This document shows positions 43,583-52,330 of a stretch of DNA of 64,000 nucleotides, one piece after another. Origin of the DNA: Bdellovibrio bacteriovorus W (GTDB lineage: Bacteria; Bdellovibrionota; Bdellovibrionia; Bdellovibrionales; Bdellovibrionaceae); contig CP002190.1 in assembly GCA_000525675.1 (NCBI GenBank), positions 2,170,001-2,234,000 of the forward strand, written 5' to 3'. Positions within the stretch are counted from its first letter, which is position 1. Every line of letters begins with the position of its first letter. The notes under the pieces were generated by a model. It was not told the DNA's origin. It worked only from the letters and a program-made list of their open reading frames with translations, and did no database searches. The translations under genes were made by a program, and so were the position numbers.

Positions 43583-45340
43583 CTATTTCTTCTTAGAGGT
43601 TGTTTTCTTAGCGACTTTCTTAGTCGCCTTTTTTTTCGTCGTAGCTACGGGGAAATCATATTCCTCTTCGTCATCCACGCGGATCACGTCTTCGAGAATC
43701 TCATCGTGATCAATACCCTTCTTTTTCTCTCTACGCTTTTGCTCTAATAGACGAGTTTCAGCCGCCTCAAGATCTGCTGCAGCTGCTTCAGATTCTCTGC
43801 CGAGAAGTTTTTTAAGTCCTTCTTCCGCTTTTTTCTTACGAGAATCTGGCGCTTTAACCATTCTTGCCAATCCTTCTACGAGAATCGGTCCGAACTGCTC
43901 GATATGCGCAAGTTTTCTTTCAAGATCAGCTTCTTTTACTTCTTTTTTAATATGACGTGAAAGTTTTTGGCCTGCCTGAATCAAAGCTAAACGGATCTCT
44001 GCAACTAACTCATCAGAAGCATCAATTGTTTCTTTCGAGGCATTCTTAAATTTAATAAAAGGAGATACAATAGAAACCGCAAAAATATACGGTCCCAATG
44101 GCAAGCTGTCTTTCGGCTGGCCAAGTCCATAGGATTTCCAGTTCACAGACTCAATCGCCCAAGTGATCGCACAACCCGATTTATCAAATTGTAGAGGAAC
44201 ACGATTCGCAAAACGCAACAGCGTCACGGGAGAATCCGGTGATTGAATACGATCTTTAAAGCGCGCCAATGCTACTTCAACGACCACCGGCTTAAAGTCA
44301 CAGATAGTCGGTTTTCGAGTCACAACGGCAAAGAAATCGATCTCACCTAAGCGATTGATCGACTTAGAAAGAGCTTCTTCACCCACCGTCAAAACAGACT
44401 TTGTAGATGGAGCCATCAAATCTGTGTTCTGAACCGCTTGGAAAACCTTTTTGAAATCTTCTTCCGTCAAAGAAGTGATCGGTTTTTCAACCAATCCCTT
44501 CGGTAGACCATTCTTAACGAAGGCTTGAATCGATTGATCTGAAATTCTTGAAAAACCCGTTTTTAAGAACTTTGAAAGGCTCACTTTTCCAAATAAAGTC
44601 GCGTGAGTAATAAACTCACCCAGCTTAAATGTATGAGGATGTGGTAAAGAGGCCTCAGGAACAGTTGGTACATCAGAACTAACGCGATTCACGGTAACGT
44701 AGTCGTTATCCATGAGTTTATAGGTCACGGTCATATGAGGATTCACTAGAATCGTGCCCTCGATATATGTAACAACTCCGCCATCGCCGTTTAGCTGCAC
44801 TCTTCCATCGAAAATAAACTCAACACGCGTGCCGTGTTCTCTGTCCCAATCAATCGTTTCGCGGTTTTTTAGCACACCCGTATTGGACTTAATGTCCACG
44901 TCTACTTGAGCAGAAACAGCCTTACGCATTTTTTTTGTCTTAGAAACAACGGAAACACCGCGAGCATTGGTCATTTGTGCCCAAGTTGTCGCTGCAGAAA
45001 TACCAATACCTTGCTGTCCACGTGAACATTGACCGCGACCAAATTTTGAAGACGCTAAATATTCACCATAAACTTTGGCCAAATCTTCTGCTTCAATGCC
45101 AGGACCGTTATCTTCAACAACGATTCTGACTAAATCCGTATTTTTAGTAGAGCCTGCGCCCACTTTTGAAACTTCAATCAATAAATCTGGTAATAACCCC
45201 GCTGCTTCGCAGGCATCTAAAGAGTTGTCCACAGCCTCTTTGAGTGTGGTCAAAACAGCCTTTAAAGGAGACGAAAAACCAACCTGCTGAAGGTTCTTCG
45301 CAAAATATTCAGCGGTACTACTTTTAGTAATCTTACTCAC
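43583..45340 (-). CDS. top6B: DNA topoisomerase VI subunit B (Top6B)
   Basis: A 585-residue ATPase subunit. The GHKL ATP site is visible: LKEAVDNSLDA (E35, N39), VEDNGPGI (D77) and the Top6B-specific segment SSKFGRGQCSRGQQGIGISA (97-116). An H2TH-like linker, transducer domain and a Lys-rich C-terminal tail (KKATKKVAKKTTSKKK) follow. It dimerises on ATP binding and drives strand passage with the A subunit. The start is GTG 45340, with AAAGGA about 11 nt upstream. It is the first gene of the operon. The basic tail is a lineage add-on that may strengthen DNA binding. Confidence 0.93.
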   Translation of the reverse strand: MSKITKSSTAEYFAKNLQQVGFSSPLKAVLTTLKEAVDNSLDACEAAGLLPDLLIEVSKVGAGSTKNTDLVRIVVEDNGPGIEAEDLAKVYGEYLASSKFGRGQCSRGQQGIGISAATTWAQMTNARGVSVVSKTKKMRKAVSAQVDVDIKSNTGVLKNRETIDWDREHGTRVEFIFDGRVQLNGDGGVVTYIEGTILVNPHMTVTYKLMDNDYVTVNRVSSDVPTVPEASLPHPHTFKLGEFITHATLFGKVSLSKFLKTGFSRISDQSIQAFVKNGLPKGLVEKPITSLTEEDFKKVFQAVQNTDLMAPSTKSVLTVGEEALSKSINRLGEIDFFAVVTRKPTICDFKPVVVEVALARFKDRIQSPDSPVTLLRFANRVPLQFDKSGCAITWAIESVNWKSYGLGQPKDSLPLGPYIFAVSIVSPFIKFKNASKETIDASDELVAEIRLALIQAGQKLSRHIKKEVKEADLERKLAHIEQFGPILVEGLARMVKAPDSRKKKAEEGLKKLLGRESEAAAADLEAAETRLLEQKRREKKKGIDHDEILEDVIRVDDEEEYDFPVATTKKKATKKVAKKTTSKKK

Positions 45341-45514
45341 AGGTGCGTAATCCTTTACGAGATATTAATGATAATTAGTGAATGACTTTAACAGGTTAAC
45401 GCGAATACCGTGTGTCAAAGCAAGACCAAAGCCCCGTTTTCGCAGAGCGTAAATTTAATTCTAAAGTGATTTGCTAGGAGTTTACGCAAGCTTAGGGCTT
45501 ATCTAAAGCCTATT

Positions 45515-45850
45515 TTATTCTTCACCATCCCCCTCAAAATCTGAGGGAAACTTGGCATTTAAATGCAGTTGGAGCTCTTCCATCGCCATTTCAGCCCGGG
45601 TTTTATAACCTTTTTTCGTGTTACATTCCTTACAAGACGCCACACAATTGTTCTTATTCGACTTTCCACCACGAGCGATGGGAATCAAATGATCCATGGT
45701 TAGATCCGCTGGCTTAAAGCGTTCACCGCAGTGGTAACACTGACCTTTCCCCAACTCTTGTTTCCACCATTGGCTTTGGCGAAGCTCACGAGCTTTCGCC
45801 TTTTCACGCTTTTGATGTTCAGGGGATGCAGGGGTAAAAAATAAAGTCAT
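45515..45850 (-). CDS. HNH endonuclease
   Basis: A 111-residue protein with a compact HNH domain. CYHCGERF supplies zinc ligands, TMDHLIPIARGG the catalytic His, and NNCVASCKECNTKKG the second Cys pair. It should be a metal-dependent DNA endonuclease, of the free-standing HNH type found in many bacteria. The ATG at 45850 has AAAGGG upstream; a longer frame to 45910 has none. It lies upstream of the topoisomerase VI operon on the same strand (174 nt away) and divergently from the cNMP-binding gene. Whether it acts in repair, defence or as a homing relic is unknown. Confidence 0.87.
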   Translation of the reverse strand: MTLFFTPASPEHQKREKAKARELRQSQWWKQELGKGQCYHCGERFKPADLTMDHLIPIARGGKSNKNNCVASCKECNTKKGYKTRAEMAMEELQLHLNAKFPSDFEGDGEE

Positions 45851-46020
45851 GTGCCCTTTATAATAGAAGTCGCCCGATAATTTCAACCCCCCGATCACAC
45901 ATTCCCACATCGTGACGCTGGACCTAGGTCGAAACTAAACGTTTTCGTACCGGCTTCACCTAAGCATTTGGGCCTTATAACCGATAAGTGCAAGGAAGTA
46001 CTTCCAAGGAGCGTTGACCT

Positions 46021-47163
46021 ATGTCCGTGAAAACTTTTAAAAAAGGTGAGTTCATTTACAAAGATGGCGATAAAATCACATCCGTCTATTTGATTCAAAG
46101 TGGCGGCGCCAATCAATGCCTCGTGCGCGGAAAAAAAACCATCGACCTCTTTCAACTAGGTTCTTCCCACCTCTTAGGTGATCAAGTCATTCTCGGTCAG
46201 GGCACGCATCCAACCTCTGCGGTTGCGACGACAGAAACTAAAGTTCTTGAAATTCCAGTGGCGGCCTTGAAGCAACACTATGAGCAAGCGCCTCAAATGC
46301 TGAAGGTCATCATTAAATCACTGGCTGATCGCCTGCGTTTAGCGATGAACGATGTTCGTTCAAGCAAACTTGAAAAAGACAGTTCTCCTTGTCCAGAAGA
46401 TCAAGTCGCAAAAGTTTTCGGTTCTGTCTTTCACACGGCCAATCACAAGGGCGATCACTCGCAGCCCGGAAGAGTCATTGTCGATTGGAATATGATGCGC
46501 CAATACTCTCAAAGAGTTTTTGGAGAAAGCCCTAAGCGCTTAGAACAAGCCATTAATATTCTCGTAAAAATGCAATTAGCGTTTTATGAAATGGGCAAGT
46601 CCATCGATAACCCTGACGGGCCTGAAGAGATCCAAAAGGTTCATTTCTTGGATCTCTCTTTAGTCGAAAGCTTCTTTGAGTTCTATCAGTACTACTACTT
46701 CAGAGGTGGCCGTAGTGAACTTTTAAAGGTCGATGAACTCTGCTTACAGATGCTTGAAGGACTTTTAAAACTGACTGAAAACGAGCAACCTGATCGCTTC
46801 GGTATCGTCGGCGTGGACTTCACACAATTTGGTGAATACTGCAAAGAAGAAGTTGGCATTAACTTAAATAACGATCACTTCAATCGCCTTGAAGGCAAAG
46901 GTGTCTTTATGAAACGCAAAAATGGCGGTTCAGGAGTCATCTTACAATTTGAAGTCAGGGAATTTCGCAGTATTTTCCAAAGTTGGAAGATGCTCAGAGA
47001 AATCGACAAGTGGAACGAAAAAGGTTTCGTCGATCTTCATGAAAAAGAAGAAAAAGTTAAAAAGAAATCCAGTGGTACTGCCTGCCCAGAGTGTAGCATT
47101 GATCTACAAGCTGGAGCAAAGTTCTGCCACGAATGTGGTCACAAAATTTTAGCGGCGGCTTAA
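46021..47163 (+). CDS. cNMP-binding domain protein with C-terminal zinc ribbon
   Basis: A 380-residue soluble protein. Residues about 1-115 form a cyclic-nucleotide-binding (CRP-type) beta barrel (FKKGEFIYKDGD, LGDQVILG, VATTETKVLEIPVAAL). The phosphate-binding cassette is not canonical, so ligand binding is uncertain. A middle region (about 130-330) is unrecognised and looks partly helical with winged-helix-like elements. The C-terminus (about 350-376) is a zinc ribbon, CPEC...CHEC. AAGGAG precedes the ATG. A PilZ gene starts 2 nt after the stop, suggesting a cyclic-nucleotide signalling pair. Confidence 0.82.
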   Translation: MSVKTFKKGEFIYKDGDKITSVYLIQSGGANQCLVRGKKTIDLFQLGSSHLLGDQVILGQGTHPTSAVATTETKVLEIPVAALKQHYEQAPQMLKVIIKSLADRLRLAMNDVRSSKLEKDSSPCPEDQVAKVFGSVFHTANHKGDHSQPGRVIVDWNMMRQYSQRVFGESPKRLEQAINILVKMQLAFYEMGKSIDNPDGPEEIQKVHFLDLSLVESFFEFYQYYYFRGGRSELLKVDELCLQMLEGLLKLTENEQPDRFGIVGVDFTQFGEYCKEEVGINLNNDHFNRLEGKGVFMKRKNGGSGVILQFEVREFRSIFQSWKMLREIDKWNEKGFVDLHEKEEKVKKKSSGTACPECSIDLQAGAKFCHECGHKILAAA

Positions 47164-47165
47164 TT

Positions 47166-47849
47166 ATGTCAGATGATATTCAAGTCTTTAAAGCAGTGGG
47201 AGCAGCCTCGGAAAAACAAATGATTCTGCAAAGAGTCCTTGCCGAGGAAGAGTCTATTTTTATTAAAGATAAATTTGATCGCTCTATTGAGCTTAAGCCC
47301 ATCAGCTTAAATTCAAATATGCAGATCAAATGCCATCATCCCGAAGACTTTGCTCTCCAAGTGGGTGAAGGCGAGATCTTCACGGCAAGCTTCACTCTGG
47401 GTTCTGAAAGATTTATCTTTGAAACTCATCCCGTGATTTCAGACAGCCATATTACACTTTCTCTACTCTACCTGTTTCACTTACAAAGACGAAAGCACTT
47501 CCGCTATCTTCTGCCACAGGATTATTCAGCCGAGTTTATTATTAATTACTTAAATCAGAATGTCTGTGCCCATACTTGCCGATTGCTAGATCTAAGCGTT
47601 GAAGGCTGTGGGATCGAATTTGAAAGTTATAACAACGAGTTTAAACTCGATGACGTTGTTCATGCCGAGATTTTTCTCGGAGACCGCGATCCTATTGTGA
47701 TTCAGGGTCTAATTAAAAACATCCGCATGAAGAATGATTCTGCCATTCTCGGAGTGGAGTTCAATCACATGGCGAGTGCAAGCGAATCCAAGATCGTCAT
47801 CGCGCTGACCGACTTTCAACGCGAAATTTTCGTTCGAAATAGTGCCTAA
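47166..47849 (+). CDS. PilZ-domain protein (YcgR-like), probable c-di-GMP receptor
   Basis: A 227-residue protein with a beta-rich N-terminal domain (about 20-105) and a C-terminal PilZ domain. The c-di-GMP-binding residues are visible as RRKHFR (RxxxR) and DLSVEGCG (D-x-S-x-x-G). This suggests a genuine c-di-GMP receptor controlling motility or attachment, as in Bdellovibrio PilZ proteins. ATG 47166 lies 2 nt after the stop of the cNMP-binding gene; a longer frame would overlap it. A terminator follows at 47850. Output partners are unknown. Confidence 0.88.
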   Translation: MSDDIQVFKAVGAASEKQMILQRVLAEEESIFIKDKFDRSIELKPISLNSNMQIKCHHPEDFALQVGEGEIFTASFTLGSERFIFETHPVISDSHITLSLLYLFHLQRRKHFRYLLPQDYSAEFIINYLNQNVCAHTCRLLDLSVEGCGIEFESYNNEFKLDDVVHAEIFLGDRDPIVIQGLIKNIRMKNDSAILGVEFNHMASASESKIVIALTDFQREIFVRNSA

Positions 47850-47874
47850 AAAGGGGCTAAAAAGCCCCTTTTTT
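47850..47874 (+). terminator. Rho-independent terminator
   Basis: A stem of about 9 bp (AAAGGGGCT / AGCCCCTTT) with a 4-nt loop and six Ts. It directly follows the PilZ stop codon and converges with the LTA-synthase-like gene. Confidence 0.9.
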
Positions 47875-47887
47875 CATCCTCAAGACA

Positions 47888-49867
47888 CTACTTTTTAACT
47901 GGTTCTAGAGGATAAAAAAGCCTATTTTCCATGATTCCAGAGTTATAATACTGAACAACAGCCTTCATTTTATTAAATAAAACTTCCACGCGCTTTTTCT
48001 GATCAAGGGTCTGACCCTCGATTTTTAACTCATTTTTTAGTCCATGGTCTGTCATTGCATAGACTCGCGGGCTTTCTTCGTGGGGCCACCAATAAAGCTG
48101 TAAATCCGAAGCAAACAGAACGTAGCGACCATCAATAAAATTAACAGCCACCTTGTCCCCTGCCTGAAAAACCGAACTTCCCAAGAAGCTCTTCTCTAGT
48201 TCCTCAAGATTTAAAAAATCATAAATGCTCGAAGGGATATCGATATGCTGAACCACTTGCCCAAGAGTCGTCTCCGGCAGTTTCTTACGTGGGTGGAAAA
48301 ATAAAAGCGGAACCGAATAATTTCCCCACTCGTTCTCGTACTCTTTACGGTAGTGCAAGGAGGTGTGATCGGCAGTGATTACAAACAAAGTATTTTCATA
48401 CCATGACTGCTTTTCAGCCTCCGCGAAGAACTTCTTTAGGGCCATATCCGAATAAGAAATGGTTTTTAGAATTGGGATCTCCCCTTCTGAAAAATCATTT
48501 TTATAAACTTCTGGCACCTTAAACGGATGATGAGAACTCAGAGTAAAAACTGTCGAGAAAAAAGGCTCTTTAAACGTTGCAAGCTGCTGAAGCATCCATT
48601 GCAAAAATGGTTCGTCCCAAATACCCCAAGTCCCGTCATCATCGGCGCTATTGGCATATTCGTTGGCACCAAAATAGTTCTCTACTCCGACTGAAGGCAT
48701 GAAAGCATCAAAGTGCATAGTTCCATTTCTTCCACCGTGGAAAAAACTCGTATGATAGCCCTTTAAAAGTAACTGATTTCCTAATCCAATAAAGTGATTC
48801 GAAGTGTATTGAGAAGAAATAAAAGGCTCTTGCATCAAGGCCGGAATGCCACTCAAGATCGCGGCAATTCCCTCGATAGATCTACGACCATTGGCAAACG
48901 CGTGAGGAAAGTCCAAGGACTTTTTACGAAGCTCATCTAAGAACGGAGTGAATGATTTTCCATTCTGCTGACCAAAGTACTCAGAACCGAAGCTCTCTAA
49001 GATTATGATGATCACGTTGCTTTTCTCTTGGCGATCTGAAGCTTGAAGCACAGACCCCGTCCCCGCGCCATTCAGCCAACTGAGCATCTCTTTTTCATCT
49101 TGAAAATACTTAGCTTGTGGAAGTTCTTTGGCTCCGTAGCTTTTGATAAATGTGAAGCTCGTATTTAAAACCAAGTTATTCATCATCGGGGCCGCAAAAA
49201 GATTGGCGTTTACAAAGCTCAAAGGTTTTCCCTGCAAGCCGCCGCGGATTCCAATCACGGCTACCACAAGGGCTAAAAAGCTCAAGCCTAGATGAACTCC
49301 CCACTGGCGAAGCTCTAGATGCCGAAGACTCCATGACATTTTATTGCGATACAAAATGCGATAGGCCCCATACAAAAACGCGCTCACTAAAAAAGTATTG
49401 ATCGCAAAAAGATGCCAGTAGGTCGCAACAAACTGAGAAAGCTTTCCAGAGAGTTCTTTCGTCAAAAACAGGCTGTCATAGGTAAAGCGACGGCCCACAA
49501 AGTTAATAAACTCACTATCCACCAGATTCAGGATGTAAAGAGGAGTTTGTAAAACAACAACACCAACGAAGCTTATAAAAGCCCAGGTTCGTTGCAGGCG
49601 ATAGGGCCATGGAATCAAAGCTAATAGAATCAAAGGGGCTAAAAGGGCTAAAATCGCAGAAATATCAAAGCGCATCCCCGCCACAAAAGCCGTCAGAACG
49701 TCCCTCAACGTTTGCGAACTCAACTGCGAAAAGTTCCATAAAAAGAACTCTAAACGCGCAAAGAAATAAAATAGCAAGCTCCACAGCAAGAGCTGAAAGA
49801 TTCTTATAATTCTAGAGGCTGGTCCCGACATGGGGCCCATCATATAGCGACATTTAGCGTCATTCAA
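47888..49867 (-). CDS. LTA-synthase-like membrane sulfatase/phosphoglycerol transferase
   Basis: A 659-residue protein with five N-terminal transmembrane helices (about 20-215) and a periplasmic sulfatase-superfamily domain (about 270-600). Motifs are IIILESFGSEYFG (metal site), NGRRSIEGIAAILSG with a Ser as probable catalytic nucleophile, FFHGG and ITADHTS. The family (COG1368) includes LtaS of Gram-positives and MdoB/OpgB of Gram-negatives. Transfer of phosphoglycerol or phosphoethanolamine to a periplasmic glycan is the likely reaction. Several in-frame Met codons within the first 13 residues leave the start uncertain. It is divergent from the bolA operon. Confidence 0.87.
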   Translation of the reverse strand: MNDAKCRYMMGPMSGPASRIIRIFQLLLWSLLFYFFARLEFFLWNFSQLSSQTLRDVLTAFVAGMRFDISAILALLAPLILLALIPWPYRLQRTWAFISFVGVVVLQTPLYILNLVDSEFINFVGRRFTYDSLFLTKELSGKLSQFVATYWHLFAINTFLVSAFLYGAYRILYRNKMSWSLRHLELRQWGVHLGLSFLALVVAVIGIRGGLQGKPLSFVNANLFAAPMMNNLVLNTSFTFIKSYGAKELPQAKYFQDEKEMLSWLNGAGTGSVLQASDRQEKSNVIIIILESFGSEYFGQQNGKSFTPFLDELRKKSLDFPHAFANGRRSIEGIAAILSGIPALMQEPFISSQYTSNHFIGLGNQLLLKGYHTSFFHGGRNGTMHFDAFMPSVGVENYFGANEYANSADDDGTWGIWDEPFLQWMLQQLATFKEPFFSTVFTLSSHHPFKVPEVYKNDFSEGEIPILKTISYSDMALKKFFAEAEKQSWYENTLFVITADHTSLHYRKEYENEWGNYSVPLLFFHPRKKLPETTLGQVVQHIDIPSSIYDFLNLEELEKSFLGSSVFQAGDKVAVNFIDGRYVLFASDLQLYWWPHEESPRVYAMTDHGLKNELKIEGQTLDQKKRVEVLFNKMKAVVQYYNSGIMENRLFYPLEPVKK

Positions 49868-49914
49868 GATTTGCTGCTACTGACTTCGGCGTTTTGCGGT
49901 GATAACTTGCCCCC

Positions 49915-50145
49915 ATGACACCAGAACAAATGAAAGCTCGCCTTGAGCAAACTTACACAGACGCAAAAATTGAGGTTTATGACCTTACAGGAACTCAAGA
50001 TCACTATGAGGTTTTTGTAGAAAGTGATATCTTTGCCGATATGACTCGTATCCAGCAGCATCAACACGTAATGGGATGCTTTGGTCCAGAATTAAAGACT
50101 GGCGAGGTTCATGCGCTCTCAATTAAGACTAAGATTAAATCCTAA
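49915..50145 (+). CDS. bolA: BolA-family protein
   Basis: A 76-residue protein of the BolA family (stress-related, class II KH-like fold). It carries the conserved HYEVFVESDIFADMTRIQQHQHV segment, with the His needed to bridge an iron-sulfur cluster, and a C-terminal LKTGEVHALSIKTK. It partners with monothiol CGFS glutaredoxins to bind a [2Fe-2S] cluster. The grx gene follows after only 16 nt (ATG to ATG context), making this the classic BolA-Grx pair. It leads a four-gene run with grxD, DUF2892 and an FAD oxidoreductase. Confidence 0.93.
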   Translation: MTPEQMKARLEQTYTDAKIEVYDLTGTQDHYEVFVESDIFADMTRIQQHQHVMGCFGPELKTGEVHALSIKTKIKS

Positions 50146-50161
50146 ATAAAGGGTGATTACG

Positions 50162-50467
50162 ATGGCATCAGTAAATGAAAGAATCGAAGCAATTTTAAAC
50201 GATAACAAAATCGTACTTTTCATGAAGGGCACTCAACAGTTCCCAATGTGCGGTTTCTCTGCACGTGCGTGCGCAATCCTTCAAGACATCGGCGTGAAGT
50301 TTCACGATGTAAACGTACTTGAAGACGAAGAGATTCGCGAAGGTATCAAAACTTTCGGAAACTGGCCGACAATTCCACAACTTTACATCAACAAACAACT
50401 TGTTGGTGGAAGCGACATCATGATGGAAATGTACCAAGCTGGTGAACTTCAGGAATTAATCAAGTAA
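50162..50467 (+). CDS. grxD: Monothiol CGFS glutaredoxin (Grx4/GrxD)
   Basis: A 101-residue glutaredoxin with the active-site CGFS (PMCGFSARA), WPTIPQLYI cis-Pro loop and GGSDIMMEM glutathione-binding motif. Such proteins carry and deliver [2Fe-2S] clusters and regulate iron with BolA. ATG 50162 is chosen; the GTG 9 nt earlier is within AAAGGGTG and would serve less well. It is co-transcribed with bolA upstream and DUF2892 downstream (4 nt apart). Confidence 0.95.
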   Translation: MASVNERIEAILNDNKIVLFMKGTQQFPMCGFSARACAILQDIGVKFHDVNVLEDEEIREGIKTFGNWPTIPQLYINKQLVGGSDIMMEMYQAGELQELIK

Positions 50468-50471
50468 TTCT

Positions 50472-50678
50472 ATGAGATGTAATGTTGCCATCTGGGATCG
50501 CATTCTAAGATTTGTTTTAGGCGTTCTTCTAACGACCTATGCAATTGCTGGCGGTCCCTTTTGGACATACATCGGTATCTACGGCCTGATCACGGCCGCT
50601 TGGGGCCTCTGCCCCGCCTACGCATTTTTCCGTTTTAGAACATTGAAAGATTTTCGTCGAACTCGCTTAGAAGAATAG
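50472..50678 (+). CDS. DUF2892 small inner-membrane protein
   Basis: A 68-residue membrane protein with two hydrophobic helices (about 11-28 and 34-56), a DUF2892 member (WDRILRFVLGVLL, YGLITAAWGLCPAYAFF). Homologues often pair with rhodanese or sulfur metabolism proteins. Cys residues at 3 and 47 may be relevant. It starts 4 nt after grxD and ends 8 nt before the FAD-oxidase gene, so all four genes are one operon. Confidence 0.85.
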   Translation: MRCNVAIWDRILRFVLGVLLTTYAIAGGPFWTYIGIYGLITAAWGLCPAYAFFRFRTLKDFRRTRLEE

Positions 50679-50686
50679 GAACTCTT

Positions 50687-52087
50687 ATGTCTCCATCTGC
50701 GCTTTCTCCTGCGGCTATCAGTGAACTGTCTCATTTCCTAAAACCAGATCAAATCAAAACAGATCTTGAAAGCTTGAAGTACTGGGGTAAGGACTGGACG
50801 ACTTATTTTGACGTAAATTCTTCCGCGATTGTTTTCCCTCGCTCTACAGAAGATGTCGTGGCCCTTGTCAAATGGGCGCGTACTCACAAAGTGGGCCTTA
50901 TCCCATCGGGTGGGCGCACAGGTCTTTCGGGCGCCGCTGTCGCCACACAAGGTGAAGTCGTGGTTTCCTTTGATCAAATGAACAAGATCAAAGACTTCAG
51001 CTCGATTGATCAAACTGTAGTGATTGAGCCCGGTGTTGTTACAGAAGCCCTGCAAGAGTTTGCAACTTCAAAGCAACTTTTCTATCCCGTAGATTTTGCC
51101 GCCGTTGGCTCTTCCCAAATGGGTGGAAACATCGCGACGAATGCTGGCGGCATTAAGGTTGTTCGCTATGGTCTGACTCGTGATTGGGTTGCAGGTCTGA
51201 CCGTTGTCACTGGCACGGGCGATGTTTTACACCTCAATAACGGCCTTATTAAAAACGCCACAGGTTATGATCTTCGACATTTATTCATCGGCTCTGAGGG
51301 AACCCTTGGCTTTATCGTAGAAGCTAAAATTCAACTCACAGCTCCCCCTCCTCCTTTGCAAGTTCTTGTCATGGGAGTCAGTGGCCTTGATGCTGTGATG
51401 AAAATCTTTGCTGAATTTAAAACAAAAACGTCACTGGTTGCTTTTGAAATGTTCTCAGACAAAGCCTTAGATAAGGTTCTAGAGGGCACAGGTCTACCTG
51501 CACCTTTAGATACTAAAACTCCGTTTTATGTTTTAGCAGAAGTGGAAGCTGGTAGCGAAAACGAGCAAGAATCCATCATGAGCGTTTTCGAAAAATGCCT
51601 TGAAGAAGAATGGGTGCTTGATGGAGTGATGAGTCAGTCGGATGTTCAAGCGACGACCTTCTGGCGCTATCGCGAAGACATCTCTGAGTCTTTAGCAAAA
51701 TACTCTCCGTACAAAAATGATATCGCTGTGACGATCTCTCAAGTTCCAGCCTTTATGAATGATCTCGATGTTGTCTTGAAAAACGCCTACCCAACATGGG
51801 AAGTCGTATGGTTTGGTCATATCGGTGATGGCAATTTGCACATCAACATTTTGCGTCCTGAGGGAATGAGCAAAGAAGAATTTGTGCAAGAGTGCCGTAA
51901 AGTCGACGTGCTTATCTTTGACTCTGTTAAAAAATACCACGGGTCAATCTCGGCGGAACACGGTGTGGGATTAACGAAGAAATCCTTTTTAAACTACACT
52001 CGTTCTGAGGCGGAGATTCAAATCATGCGTGGGATTAAGGATGTCTTCGATCCTGATCATGTCATCAATCCGGGGAAGTTGGTCTAG
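50687..52087 (+). CDS. FAD-binding oxidoreductase (GlcD/D-2-hydroxyacid dehydrogenase family)
   Basis: A 466-residue flavoenzyme. The FAD-binding type 4 domain (about 40-220) has PSGGRTGLSGAAVA, the NIATNAGGIKVVRYG loop and GSEGTLGFI. A C-terminal substrate domain carries GHIGDGNLHINIL and SAEHGVG, the metal/substrate His motifs of GlcD, D-lactate and D-2-hydroxyglutarate dehydrogenases. It oxidises a D-2-hydroxy acid to the 2-oxo acid. The serA gene lies 1.3 kb away on the other strand, so D-2-hydroxyglutarate clearance (a SerA by-product) is an attractive but unproven substrate. It is the last gene of the bolA operon. Confidence 0.9.
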   Translation: MSPSALSPAAISELSHFLKPDQIKTDLESLKYWGKDWTTYFDVNSSAIVFPRSTEDVVALVKWARTHKVGLIPSGGRTGLSGAAVATQGEVVVSFDQMNKIKDFSSIDQTVVIEPGVVTEALQEFATSKQLFYPVDFAAVGSSQMGGNIATNAGGIKVVRYGLTRDWVAGLTVVTGTGDVLHLNNGLIKNATGYDLRHLFIGSEGTLGFIVEAKIQLTAPPPPLQVLVMGVSGLDAVMKIFAEFKTKTSLVAFEMFSDKALDKVLEGTGLPAPLDTKTPFYVLAEVEAGSENEQESIMSVFEKCLEEEWVLDGVMSQSDVQATTFWRYREDISESLAKYSPYKNDIAVTISQVPAFMNDLDVVLKNAYPTWEVVWFGHIGDGNLHINILRPEGMSKEEFVQECRKVDVLIFDSVKKYHGSISAEHGVGLTKKSFLNYTRSEAEIQIMRGIKDVFDPDHVINPGKLV

Positions 52088-52103
52088 CTTAACTGAGCGA
52101 GCC

Positions 52104-52227
52104 TCCTAGGAAGAGGAAGGCTCTCTTGCGCCAACTCGCCCCTCCGTGGGCTCGCTGCCATCCGCCTTCGGCGGAGCGCATCCTGCTTGGCAGAGGTTGG
52201 CTTCAGAAAGCCTTCCTCTTCCTAGGA
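52104..52227 (+). repeat. Long structured repeat, copy A
   Basis: Perfect 19-bp outer arms (TCCTAGGAAGAGGAAGGCT at 52104-52122, complement at 52209-52227) enclose a second 6-bp stem (52130-52135 / 52196-52201). A conserved loop core (52148-52196) contains the perfect hairpin CCGCCTTCGGCGG. The core recurs inverted at 53241-53300, while the outer arms differ in sequence. Such a layout suits a mobile hairpin element or a structured RNA. It lies between the FAD-oxidase stop and its terminator at 52275. Confidence 0.75.
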
Positions 52228-52274
52228 TTCTCTTCGTTCAGTGTTTCAAATGGATTTTTTTCGTGTTTTTTGAT

Positions 52275-52314
52275 AAGAGGCTTTTGTTTGAAACAAAGGC
52301 CTCTTCTTTTTTAT
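52275..52314 (+). terminator. Terminator of bolA-glcD operon
   Basis: A long stem (AAGAGGCTTTTGTTT / AAACAAAGGCCTCTT, one G-U) is followed by CTTTTTTATTT on the plus strand. It ends transcripts that run through repeat copy A. Confidence 0.85.
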
Positions 52315-52330
52315 TTGGGATTGTTCTTTT

